A stretch of 43,739 nt of DNA from Candidatus Saccharimonadota bacterium (GTDB taxonomy: Bacteria > Patescibacteriota > Saccharimonadia > Saccharimonadales > UBA4665): assembly GCA_025927415.1 (NCBI GenBank), contig JAICLK010000003.1:1-43739 (forward strand), read 5' to 3'. Positions 16,663 to 22,895 of this stretch are shown here, in pieces (the stretch's first letter is position 1; each line of letters starts with the position of its first letter). Position numbers and translations under genes: made by a program. The notes beneath the pieces are model-generated. The model was not told the origin of the DNA, searched no databases, and saw only the letters and a program-made list of their open reading frames with translations.

Positions 16663-17424
16663 GTGGCTACCTACGGCATGACCAGCATGAAAGGCGGCCT
16701 GCGTCGCCCGCACTTCCGGAAGGTTCAGAGCAAGGTGACCGCGGTGATTTTGGCCGTGCTTCTTGCCTCGGTCATCGGTGGCACTGCAGTAGCGGTGGCG
16801 ACGCCCGGCACGGACGAAGCAACCCATGCTCCGCCCGCCGTCGTATCCACGAGTCACATGCTTCACCAGCGAGTCCAGCGAGACGCCGTTTCGCCTTGGC
16901 ATCCGCATCGTGTCATGCATCACACCAGTAATGTCGCGCATCATGTCAGCAAGCCCACCAGCTTGCCGAAGTTGACCTGCGACAACACGACCCCGAGTAT
17001 GTGCAAGGGGTACCAATCCGCTGCGGGCTACGCTAATGGTGCGTACGCTTGGTCACAGTCGGACGCAAGTAAGCACCACTATTTCAAGTGGATCGACGTC
17101 ACGGGGGATAATTCGAAGGCGAACGTCCTCGACGTCGAGCCCGGTGACGCCACCAACGCGCAGGCGCACGACTGGGTTCAGAAGGCGCACCGTCTTCACC
17201 GCGGCGAACGCGTGTGGGTGTACACCTACAGCAGTAACGCCGAGGGCCTCAAGAAGGCCGTGTCTGGCACTCCCAACGTTGGCTTCTGGATTGCGGCTCC
17301 GTCGCAGTTCGCCGGAAACTGGAAATTCCAGGACGGCAGTCACGCCGATGCCACGCAGTACAACAACCCAAGCGCACAGACCGACATATCGGTTACCAGG
17401 CCTGCGTTCTATAGCCCCTCGTAG
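16663..17424 (+). CDS. Cassette B: secreted or membrane-anchored GH25-like (lysozyme-fold) protein
   Basis: 253 residues with a GTG start 5-6 bases after AAAGGAAG. A basic N-terminus is followed by a hydrophobic segment (VTAVILAVLLASVIGGTAVAVA), a signal peptide or anchor. After a His-rich linker there is a Cys pair (LTCDNTTPSMCKGY). The region WIDVTGD, VLDVEPGDATNAQAHDW, then VWVYTYSS, GFWIAAPSQF and ATQYNNP follows the glycoside hydrolase 25 barrel pattern; DVE is the D-x-E catalytic pair. Such enzymes cut the peptidoglycan glycan chain. Codons are GC-rich, actinobacterial in style. For an episymbiont of Actinobacteria, host-wall attack is an attractive but unproven role. Confidence 0.6.
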   Translation: MATYGMTSMKGGLRRPHFRKVQSKVTAVILAVLLASVIGGTAVAVATPGTDEATHAPPAVVSTSHMLHQRVQRDAVSPWHPHRVMHHTSNVAHHVSKPTSLPKLTCDNTTPSMCKGYQSAAGYANGAYAWSQSDASKHHYFKWIDVTGDNSKANVLDVEPGDATNAQAHDWVQKAHRLHRGERVWVYTYSSNAEGLKKAVSGTPNVGFWIAAPSQFAGNWKFQDGSHADATQYNNPSAQTDISVTRPAFYSPS

Positions 17425-17466
17425 GCTACAAAACTTGTAGTCGACTATCCGAAAGGAGGTGCATAA

Positions 17467-17505
17467 ATGGTTTGCTGGGTGCACATGGGTGCGAAAGATT
17501 TGTGA
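17467..17505 (+). CDS. Possible 12-residue peptide after the GH25-like gene
   Basis: ATG at 17467 with a very strong ribosome site (AAAGGAGGTG, 17452-17461) and correct spacing encodes MVCWVHMGAKDL then TGA. Its end runs into the 3' hairpin (17487-17534), so translating it would open the hairpin's left arm. It could be a regulatory peptide or a chance frame; the strength of the ribosome site is the only support. Confidence 0.35.
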   Translation: MVCWVHMGAKDL

Positions 17506-17534
17506 GCCTCTTGGCCTGCTTACCTTTCGCACCC
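17487..17534 (+). terminator. Hairpin plus C-rich tract ending cassette B
   Basis: GGGTGCGAAAG (17487-17497) pairs perfectly with CTTTCGCACCC (17524-17534). It is followed by CGCCCACCCCTTCTG instead of a U-run, matching the arrangement in cassettes A and C. Confidence 0.55.
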
Positions 17535-17564
17535 TACGCCCACCCCTTCTGTTTCAAAATCTGC

Positions 17565-17629
17565 CATTCACTTTTCCACGAATGAACCAAGTCGTGCCGA
17601 CGAGCTGTAAACAGCGAAAAAAGTGAATG
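17565..17629 (+). ncRNA. Type III hammerhead ribozyme-like HHR-3, between cassettes B and C
   Basis: Stem III CATTCACTTTT (17565-17575) pairs with 17619-17629, 11 perfect pairs. Predicted cleavage follows C17576. Stem I is CACGA (17577-17581) with TCGTG (17592-17596). The core reads CCGACGA (17597-17603), and stem II is GCTG-TAAA-CAGC (17604-17615). GAA occupies 17616-17618, then A15.1-U16.1. Everything matches the hammerhead consensus except that core U4 is C, which would be expected to weaken cleavage. It is the clearest of the three hammerhead-like folds here. Confidence 0.75.
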
Positions 17630-17638
17630 CGCCAGAAG

Positions 17639-17667
17639 TTGATAAAACATTGGTAAAATGATAAAAT
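17639..17667 (+). promoter_or_regulatory. Promoter of cassette C
   Basis: TTGATA (17639-17644), 17-base spacer, TAAAAT (17662-17667) preceded by an extended TG. It begins 10 bases after HHR-3. Confidence 0.6.
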
Positions 17668-17677
17668 ATATGCGACT

Positions 17678-17806
17678 TTGTTGAGGCGGAAGCTTCCAAA
17701 GCACCTTAACAAGCAGATTTTGAAACATACGTATGAGATGACAGCGAGCTGACGAGCTTCGTCGGTTTACTGTCATCTCATACAGAGAGATCACGCAGCC
17801 AGCGTG
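17678..17806 (+). promoter_or_regulatory. Structured 5' leader of cassette C
   Basis: P1 TTGTTGAGG (17678-17686) pairs with CCTTAACAA (17704-17712), with the palindrome GGAAGCTTCC in its loop. The motif at 17712-17728 follows. P2 GTATGAGATGACAG (17731-17744) pairs perfectly with 17770-17783, 14 pairs, and encloses a second 7-pair hairpin. P3 CACGC-AGCCA-GCGTG lies at 17792-17806. P1 and P2 differ in sequence from cassette B but keep the pairing; P3 is conserved in sequence. Confidence 0.65.
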
Positions 17807-17830
17807 TGGCTATACCAGGCAAGGAGTACC

Positions 17831-18205
17831 ATGAACGTGAAGTTCAAGAGGACCATCGCAATCGCGGCTGCAGGCGCAGCCATCGGCCTTGCGGCATCGG
17901 CATGCACGGTGTCGCCGTCGCTCCCACCGACTCCGCAGCAAAGCCTAGTGGCAGCACTGCGGAATCTACCTGGCGTTACCGCTAGGGTAGCGGGATCAGT
18001 AGTGTACGCCGAAGACGGCTACGAGCAATGGGTGTGCGTTCCCGGCGACAAGCCTGAGCAGTATTCTGCGACGCAACGGAGCATCGTGTTCTTCGTCCTT
18101 TATGGATATGCATGTGACAGCACCAATCCATCAGCGGACGTGCAGTACTTCGCCAACAGTGTGGGCGGCACGATTCGCACCTACACCTACACGGTGAAGC
18201 GGTAA
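17831..18205 (+). CDS. Cassette C: predicted small lipoprotein
   Basis: 124 residues, ATG at 17831 after AAGGAG. Basic N-terminus (MNVKFKRT), hydrophobic core and lipobox LAASAC, so a lipid-modified Cys at about residue 24 is expected. The mature part of about 100 residues (QSLVAALRNLPGVTARVAGS, YEQWVCVPGD) has no family I know; two further Cys might form a disulfide. First gene of a five-gene cassette. Surface location is inferred from the lipobox. Confidence 0.7.
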   Translation: MNVKFKRTIAIAAAGAAIGLAASACTVSPSLPPTPQQSLVAALRNLPGVTARVAGSVVYAEDGYEQWVCVPGDKPEQYSATQRSIVFFVLYGYACDSTNPSADVQYFANSVGGTIRTYTYTVKR

Positions 18206-18249
18206 AAGACACCCGATCCATCCCTACGACTCCAGCAAGGAGAGGTTCC

Positions 18250-19008
18250 ATGCACGTCATCGACAATCCCAACATGCTGTTGTACATCGAGCCGACCGGC
18301 CCTGTCAGCGGCGAACCCGTCGACGACGAGCTGACGCTCAAGATGCGCGTGGTGTTCGCCAAGGCGGTTCCGACTGGCGAGGTCTACGAGGAATTCCATC
18401 GCTGCACTTCCTGCGGTGAGAAGAGCACCAACACGGACTACATCCTGCCTGGCGGGATGCAGACCAACTCCCTGTGCGTGCACTACCTCGAGCGTCACCG
18501 CGATGAGGTGCCCAAGAGCGAGCTCGCCAAGGTGGAGGCGCTGGACGTCGAGACCGACGACCTGTACTACTGCGCCGACGAGCGCAACGAGACGAGGTGG
18601 TCCAACTACGAATTCCTCGGTCCCGAGGAGGACTATTTCGGGAACTGGGACCACGTGCAGGAGTACCCGCTGCCACCACTGCAACCTATTGGCAAAGAAG
18701 GCGAGTTCCCCCTATTCCCTCCGCCGTTGCACTTCTACGACGAGGAATACGAGTGGCCGAACCTCAACAAGTCGCTGCCCGAGCTCAACAGGACCGAGCT
18801 TCTTGGCGACGGTCTCATCGAGCGCTTGATCGCCAGGTTCGACGAGTCACGCAGGCGCAAGCCGAACAGGGACCCGCACCGGTGGCCGCTGCACAGGTTC
18901 GACGACCTCATCAGCCGCTCCATCGGCGACCTGCGCCCCAAGCACATCGAGCCCGAACGAACCACCGACCCCGACGAAACCTCGCCGGACGACCCAACAG
19001 AGCGCTAA
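18250..19008 (+). CDS. Cassette C: zinc-finger-like protein of unknown function
   Basis: 252 residues, ATG after AAGGAGAGG. CTSCGEKSTN followed about 20 residues later by LCVHYLERHRDEV gives a C-x2-C ... C-x2-H-type set of possible zinc ligands, recalling host-interaction or bacterial C2H2-like domains, but spacing is not diagnostic. The rest is acidic and Pro/Glu/Arg-rich with low complexity towards the end (TTDPDETSPDDPTER). No signal or TM. Codons are almost all C/G-ending. Function unknown. Confidence 0.65.
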   Translation: MHVIDNPNMLLYIEPTGPVSGEPVDDELTLKMRVVFAKAVPTGEVYEEFHRCTSCGEKSTNTDYILPGGMQTNSLCVHYLERHRDEVPKSELAKVEALDVETDDLYYCADERNETRWSNYEFLGPEEDYFGNWDHVQEYPLPPLQPIGKEGEFPLFPPPLHFYDEEYEWPNLNKSLPELNRTELLGDGLIERLIARFDESRRRKPNRDPHRWPLHRFDDLISRSIGDLRPKHIEPERTTDPDETSPDDPTER

Positions 19009-19042
19009 CCAGCGCACAACTCGAAGGAGCAAGGAGGCGCTT

Positions 19043-19438
19043 ATGCGCAAGGTCGTCGAAGTCGTGGAGTTTCACGAGCCCCTTCCGGGTTCGGAACTCA
19101 TCGACTATATCATCCGGTCCGCCGAGCGAACGCCTTATGCTGAGCTCCAGCTCACAGAGGAGATCGTCGGCGACATCGTGGTGGTGAGCATCGGTCTCAA
19201 GTCGGCAACGTACCCGGAGTGGAACATTCGCGTCCAGCTCAACGATGACTGGCCGATCATCTTCCACGACCGGGATTACGGCCGAGCCGAGATCATGCAC
19301 TACTTCTGGGAGGAACAGGGCGTCGTCGACACCCACTTGTTCAACAGCGTACTTGCCTGGGCGGCCACCCAGCTGCTCGGGACGAGTATCAGGACCCAGT
19401 ACCTGCTGCGTCACGGCACCGCCGTCACCAGGAGGTGA
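19043..19438 (+). CDS. Cassette C: hypothetical protein
   Basis: 131 residues, ATG preceded by AAGGAGG. Predicted alpha/beta protein without signal or TM; VVVSIGLKSATYPEWNIRVQL and WPIIFHDRDYGRAE look like a compact beta-sheet core. No family recognised. It ends in the ribosome site of the next small gene (AGGAGGTGA overlaps its stop), so the two are translationally coupled. Confidence 0.65.
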   Translation: MRKVVEVVEFHEPLPGSELIDYIIRSAERTPYAELQLTEEIVGDIVVVSIGLKSATYPEWNIRVQLNDDWPIIFHDRDYGRAEIMHYFWEEQGVVDTHLFNSVLAWAATQLLGTSIRTQYLLRHGTAVTRR

Positions 19439-19442
19439 GGCA

Positions 19443-19556
19443 TTGATCTCGCTGACGCAGGTCATCACTACCATAGCGGTGGACCTTGTGTTCATCGGCC
19501 TTGCTGTAGTGGCGATATGTCTCAGGCGGCGTCTCAGGCGCAATCGCTCGGAGTAG
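19443..19556 (+). CDS. Cassette C: small single-TM peptide, TTG start
   Basis: 37 residues. TTG at 19443 lies after AGGAGG (19430-19435), which overlaps the stop of the previous gene. One hydrophobic segment (VITTIAVDLVFIGLAVVAICL) is followed by a strongly basic tail (RRRLRRNRSE), so the C-terminus should stay in the cytoplasm. Its layout resembles small membrane toxins or phage-type accessory peptides, but there is no specific match. Too short for most gene finders with the rare start. Confidence 0.55.
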   Translation: MISLTQVITTIAVDLVFIGLAVVAICLRRRLRRNRSE

Positions 19557-19590
19557 TGTCACTCCAACATCACCATTGAGGAGGTGAAAC

Positions 19591-19884
19591 ATGGAGGTGG
19601 TAAAGTGTACCATCGTCAACATCACCGAGGCAGCCGCTGAATGGCTGGCTACACTCATCGCTGATGATGGGCGCGAGGGACTCAGGCTTCGCCTGTCGCT
19701 GCAGGGTCGAGCGTTGATGGTCAACCTGGATAACCGTAACTGGCCGGGCGATATCGTCGACTCCTCCAATGGCATCGCGGTTGTGGTCAACTGCGCGCAC
19801 ATCGATCTTCTGGTCGGTACGACCATTGGGTTCGTCCAAAACGGTGACGAGGTGGGGCTGAGTTTCTACGCACCTAGGCTGTGA
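19591..19884 (+). CDS. Cassette C: HesB/IscA-like fold protein lacking the cysteines
   Basis: 97 residues, ATG after a near-perfect GAGGAGGTGA. The pattern NITEAAAEWLATLIADDGREGLRLRLSLQG followed by VNCAHIDLLVGTTIGFV and a final GLSFYAP parallels A-type Fe-S carriers (helix, GLR strand, V.hD...L.G..IdY, F.hNP). The three cluster-binding cysteines are missing: no GGGCSG, no CGCG. It would therefore not carry a cluster in the usual way. Last gene of cassette C; GC-rich codons. Confidence 0.55.
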   Translation: MEVVKCTIVNITEAAAEWLATLIADDGREGLRLRLSLQGRALMVNLDNRNWPGDIVDSSNGIAVVVNCAHIDLLVGTTIGFVQNGDEVGLSFYAPRL

Positions 19885-19894
19885 GTCGGCGCTA

Positions 19895-19941
19895 GGGCGC
19901 GGGAGACTTGGTGGCTACGGCTACCTCGAACTTCCGCGCCC
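19895..19941 (+). terminator. Hairpin plus C-rich tract ending cassette C
   Basis: GGGCGCGG (19895-19902) pairs with CCGCGCCC (19934-19941). GCGCGCCCTCTCCCC then A6 follow, and then the right inverted repeat. Third example of the same 3' arrangement. Confidence 0.5.
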
Positions 19942-19979
19942 CGCGCGCCCTCTCCCCAAAAAATGTTTCAAAATCTGCT

Positions 19980-20109
19980 GTTCTCTCTATAACTTATGAA
20001 TGTGTGGCGATAATTCGACCGAGCAGGGAGAATTATATGATGAGCCCGAGCGAGCCCTACTTATGAATAATAGCGAGCCTGGCGTGAAGCTACAAAAGGC
20101 GACCAACTC
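19980..20109. other. Gap after cassette C with short repeats and weak hairpins
   Basis: TTCTCTC (about 19982-19988) can pair with GGGAGAA about 35 bases later, and ATAATTC with GAATTAT. This is where a hammerhead would be expected by analogy with A and B, but no CTGANGA/GAAA core is present. ACTTATGAAT occurs twice (about 19990 and 20060). No gene seen. Confidence 0.4.
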
Positions 20110-20138
20110 TTGCGTTCTAACAGCGAAACACTTAAGCT
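20110..20138 (+). promoter_or_regulatory. Promoter of the FAD-linked dehydrogenase
   Basis: TTGCGT (20110-20115), 17-base spacer, TAAGCT (20133-20138), then 6 bases to the ATG at 20145. Predicted leaderless. The -10 is a weak match. Confidence 0.4.
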
Positions 20139-20144
20139 AATGGC

Positions 20145-21809
20145 ATGGATGATATAAAACAAACACTAGATAAACTTGGTTTTGCGGGCGAGCTGGAAGA
20201 CTCAGCCGAGATGCTGCAATTTTACAGCCACGACGCCAGCATGTTCGAGCTCAAGCCGCAGCTGGTGCTCATGCCTAAAAACGCTAGCGACGTCGAAAAA
20301 ATCGTTGGCTTGGTAGCGGAAAAGAAAAAGTCGATGCCGCACCTCAGCGTTACAGCACGCAGCGCCGGCACCGACATGAGCGGCGGCGCTATCAACGATT
20401 CCATCATTGTCGACTTCAACAAGCATCTCACAAAAATTGAAACTGTCTCGAGCAGCGAAGCTCACGCCCAGCCCGGCGTGTTTTACCGCGACTTCGAAAA
20501 AGAAACGCTGAAGCACCAAGCACTGATGCCGTCCTACCCTGCCTCGCGCGACTTGTGCACCATCGGTGGCATGGTCAACAACAACTCGGGCGGCGAAAAA
20601 TCGCTGGAGTTTGGCAAAACGGAAAATTACGTCAGCAAGCTGAAGTTCGTGTTTGCCGATGGCGTGGAGCGCACGGTCAAGCCGCTCAACAAAGCCGAAC
20701 TGGTGAAGAAAATGGGCCAAAAAGATTTTGAAGGCCGTGTCTACAAAGAGGTTTTCGAGCTGTGCGAAAAGCACTATGACAAAATCAAAGCCGCCAAGCC
20801 GAACGTTACCAAGAACTCAACTGGTTATAATTTATGGGACGTTTGGGACCGCGAAACTGGCGTGTTCAATCTGTGCAACTTGATTGTCGGCGCCCAAGGC
20901 ACGCTTGGTTTTGTAACCGACATTCACTTCAAGCTGGTGCCGCACCGGCCGCACTCTGGCCTGTTGGTGCTCTTCTTGCGTGACATGGATGCACTCGGCG
21001 AAATTATTCCGAAAGTTCTGGAAAGCAAACCGGCGACCTTTGAAAGTTTCGATGACGCCACGCTGCTGCTGAGCCTCCGTTTTATGCCAAGCTTCCTGAA
21101 AATGCTGGGCCTCCTGAGGTTCATTCACCTTTTGATCAGCCTCATCCCCGATGGCTTGCAATTGTTGCGCGGCATTCCGAAACTCATTCTAATGATCGAA
21201 TTCAACGGCGAAACCGAAGACGAAGTGCGCCAGAAAATCAAAACCTTGCACCGCGAATTGAAAAAACACAAAGCCCGCTACGAAATTAACGGTTTTGAAG
21301 AGACACCGACCGAAGGCAAAAGCGAGAAGTTCTGGCTGATGCGCCGTCAAAGCTTCAACCTGCTTCGCAGCAAAGTGAAGGACAAGCACACCGCGCCGTT
21401 CATCGACGACTTGGTCGTGAACCCGCCTTACCTTACCGAATTTTTGCCGAAAATCCGCAAGATTATCAAAAAGTACGACCTGCTGGCGACAGTTGCCGGC
21501 CACATGGGCGATGGCAACTTTCACATCATCCCACTCATGAAGCTGGAAGATCCAAAAGATCGCGCCAAATTGTTGCCCGCCATGAAGGAAGTCGACAGTC
21601 TGGTGCTGAAATACAAAGGCAGTTTGAGTGGCGAGCACAACGATGGTTTAGTGCGCGGCCCGTGGCTGGAGCAAATGTATGGCAAGGAAGTGCTGCACCT
21701 TTTCCAGGAAGCCAAGCAGATTATGGACCCCGACGGCATCTTCAATCCGCATAAAAAAGCCAACGCGGATTGGGATTATTCCTTCAGCCACATCCGGCAG
21801 TCATTCTAG
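20145..21809 (+). CDS. FAD-linked oxidoreductase, D-lactate/glycolate dehydrogenase type
   Basis: 554 residues. The PCMH FAD domain is clear: LVLMPKNASDVEKIV, then SVTARSAGTDMSGGAI, and YPASRDLCTIGGMVNNNSGGEKS. The C-terminal FAD-oxidase domain has VAGHMGDGNFHIIP (metal and substrate histidine) and SGEHNDGLVRGPW, ending DPDGIFNPHKK. Members oxidise D-2-hydroxyacids and pass electrons to quinone. The hydrophobic segment near FIHLLISLIPDGLQLL may touch the membrane. It lies beside the polyprenyl synthase and cyo genes, so a role as an electron entry point is likely. Substrate is inferred, not shown. Confidence 0.85.
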   Translation: MDDIKQTLDKLGFAGELEDSAEMLQFYSHDASMFELKPQLVLMPKNASDVEKIVGLVAEKKKSMPHLSVTARSAGTDMSGGAINDSIIVDFNKHLTKIETVSSSEAHAQPGVFYRDFEKETLKHQALMPSYPASRDLCTIGGMVNNNSGGEKSLEFGKTENYVSKLKFVFADGVERTVKPLNKAELVKKMGQKDFEGRVYKEVFELCEKHYDKIKAAKPNVTKNSTGYNLWDVWDRETGVFNLCNLIVGAQGTLGFVTDIHFKLVPHRPHSGLLVLFLRDMDALGEIIPKVLESKPATFESFDDATLLLSLRFMPSFLKMLGLLRFIHLLISLIPDGLQLLRGIPKLILMIEFNGETEDEVRQKIKTLHRELKKHKARYEINGFEETPTEGKSEKFWLMRRQSFNLLRSKVKDKHTAPFIDDLVVNPPYLTEFLPKIRKIIKKYDLLATVAGHMGDGNFHIIPLMKLEDPKDRAKLLPAMKEVDSLVLKYKGSLSGEHNDGLVRGPWLEQMYGKEVLHLFQEAKQIMDPDGIFNPHKKANADWDYSFSHIRQSF

Positions 21810-21811
21810 GC

Positions 21812-21893
21812 GGCTTTCGTACAACGGCACATTGCGGCCGAACTATGCGCTTCGGTGCTCGAATTTCACGCACTGTACTATTTTACGAAAACC
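21812..21893. repeat. Imperfect palindrome H4, between convergent genes
   Basis: GGCTTTCGTA (21812-21821) pairs with TACGAAAACC (21884-21893) with one mismatch. The 27 bases at 21818-21844 are identical to 26393-26419 in H5, but H4 lacks about 35 central bases including the GC-rich apical stem. It fills the gap between the two convergent stops and could end transcription both ways. Confidence 0.65.
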
Positions 21894-22847
21894 TTAACCC
21901 AATGCCTTTTGAAATTTTGGGTTGAGCAAGGTTTTGAGCGACCACTGCAAATATAATTCAGGAAAATGCGCCAGATTTTCGGGCGCATTTTCTGTAGCAA
22001 TTTGTGCATGCTCTCGAGCAAGGTCGATGGTTTTTTGAAGCGTGCCGAGCTCCAAGAGTTTGCCGACGAGCTTGTCATGATTCGGTAGTATGGCTGCAAT
22101 ATTTTTATCTTGCTGCAGCGCAAGTATGAGCGGCAGCGTGTAAACACCTTCATGCACATCGTTGCCGACGGGCTTGCCAAGGAGCTCGGGCGTGGAAGTA
22201 AAATCGAGCACGTCGTCGAGCAACTGGAACATCATGCCAACGTGCTCGCCAAAGCGCGCGAGTGCTTCAACTTTTTGAGCACTCACACCGGCGCACAGAC
22301 CGCCAATGCGGCACGAGGCTGCAAACAATGCTGCGGTTTTGCCCCGAATGCTTAGCTGGTACGATGCTTCTGTTCGGCCGAGGTTGCCGTCGTCGGCCAG
22401 CTCGTAGGCCTGCCCCTCGCAAATTTTAGCAAACGCTTCAGCAAGCACCACGCCGACTTCTGCGCTGACGCTAGCTGCTTCGCGCAGCGCGCACGCCGTC
22501 ACAAAATCGCCCGCGATGATAGCGCTATCCACGCCTTCTTCCTTACTAATGGTTGGGATGTTCCACCGTGTCCTGGCTTCGTCGATAATATCGTCATGGA
22601 TGAGGCTGGCGATGTGCAGCAGTTCTACGGCTGCACCCGCGGCAATGGTGGGTTCGTCGGTTTTTTGTGCGGCTGCAAGTACCAGCGCTGGCCTCAGACG
22701 CTTGCCACGTACTGCCAAAAGCCGTGCTAGCGGTACGGCAATTACGGTATTGTTGGTGGCAACCGTGGTGTGCAGCCGTTGCTCAACCGCCATCAAATAT
22801 TCTGGCAAGGCGGGCATCTGTAAAGTTTTTGCGAGGTCCAGTTTCAT
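21894..22847 (-). CDS. Polyprenyl (trans-isoprenyl) diphosphate synthase
   Basis: 317 residues from the ATG at 22847; an in-frame ATG at 22856 overlaps the -10 box. RGKRLRPALVL is the IPP-binding region, SLIHDDIIDEA is the first aspartate-rich motif and FQLLDDVLDFT the second. Length and motifs fit medium or long-chain synthases that make quinone side chains or undecaprenyl-type lipids. Next to cyo, a quinone-tail role is the natural guess, but product length cannot be read by eye. Divergent from cyoA with overlapping promoter elements. Confidence 0.87.
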   Translation of the reverse strand: MKLDLAKTLQMPALPEYLMAVEQRLHTTVATNNTVIAVPLARLLAVRGKRLRPALVLAAAQKTDEPTIAAGAAVELLHIASLIHDDIIDEARTRWNIPTISKEEGVDSAIIAGDFVTACALREAASVSAEVGVVLAEAFAKICEGQAYELADDGNLGRTEASYQLSIRGKTAALFAASCRIGGLCAGVSAQKVEALARFGEHVGMMFQLLDDVLDFTSTPELLGKPVGNDVHEGVYTLPLILALQQDKNIAAILPNHDKLVGKLLELGTLQKTIDLAREHAQIATENAPENLAHFPELYLQWSLKTLLNPKFQKALG

Positions 22848-22854
22848 GCCTCTC

Positions 22855-22883
22855 ATTGTACACGTCGCGTAAAGTGCTATAGT
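22855..22883. promoter_or_regulatory. Overlapping divergent promoters, cyo operon and polyprenyl synthase
   Basis: Plus strand: TTGTAC (22856-22861), 16-base spacer, TATAGT (22878-22883) with extended TG; ATG at 22896. Minus strand: TACAAT (22860-22855) ends 7 bases before the ATG at 22847. The -35 of one and the -10 of the other share bases, so polymerase binding should be mutually exclusive. Confidence 0.55.
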
Positions 22884-22895
22884 TAATGGTAAGTT

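Larger units (their letters stand above)
16523..17565. repeat. 16-base inverted repeat bracketing cassette B
   Basis: GGCAGATTTTGAAACA (16523-16538) and its exact reverse complement (17550-17565). The left copy lies between P1 and P2 of the leader, the right copy between the 3' hairpin and HHR-3; its last base is the first base of hammerhead stem III. In an RNA the two copies would pair and bring both ends together. Confidence 0.8.
17712..19979. repeat. 17-base inverted repeat bracketing cassette C
   Basis: AGCAGATTTTGAAACAT (17712-17728) and its exact reverse complement (19963-19979). The 15-base core is identical to cassette B's. The flanking pair is A-T here and G-C in B, so both arms changed together. 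Confidence 0.8.

Noticed and set aside
17746-17769. CTGACGA inside P2 of the cassette C leader as a hammerhead core
   Set aside because: It forms a plain 7-pair hairpin with TCGTCGG; no GAAA or stem II follows.
16441-19980. Prophage or integrated plasmid
   Set aside because: No structural, replication, integrase or transposase genes; only small cargo genes with non-coding frames.
19980-20060. A hammerhead after cassette C
   Set aside because: Some pairing exists (TTCTCTC with GGGAGAA) but no catalytic core.
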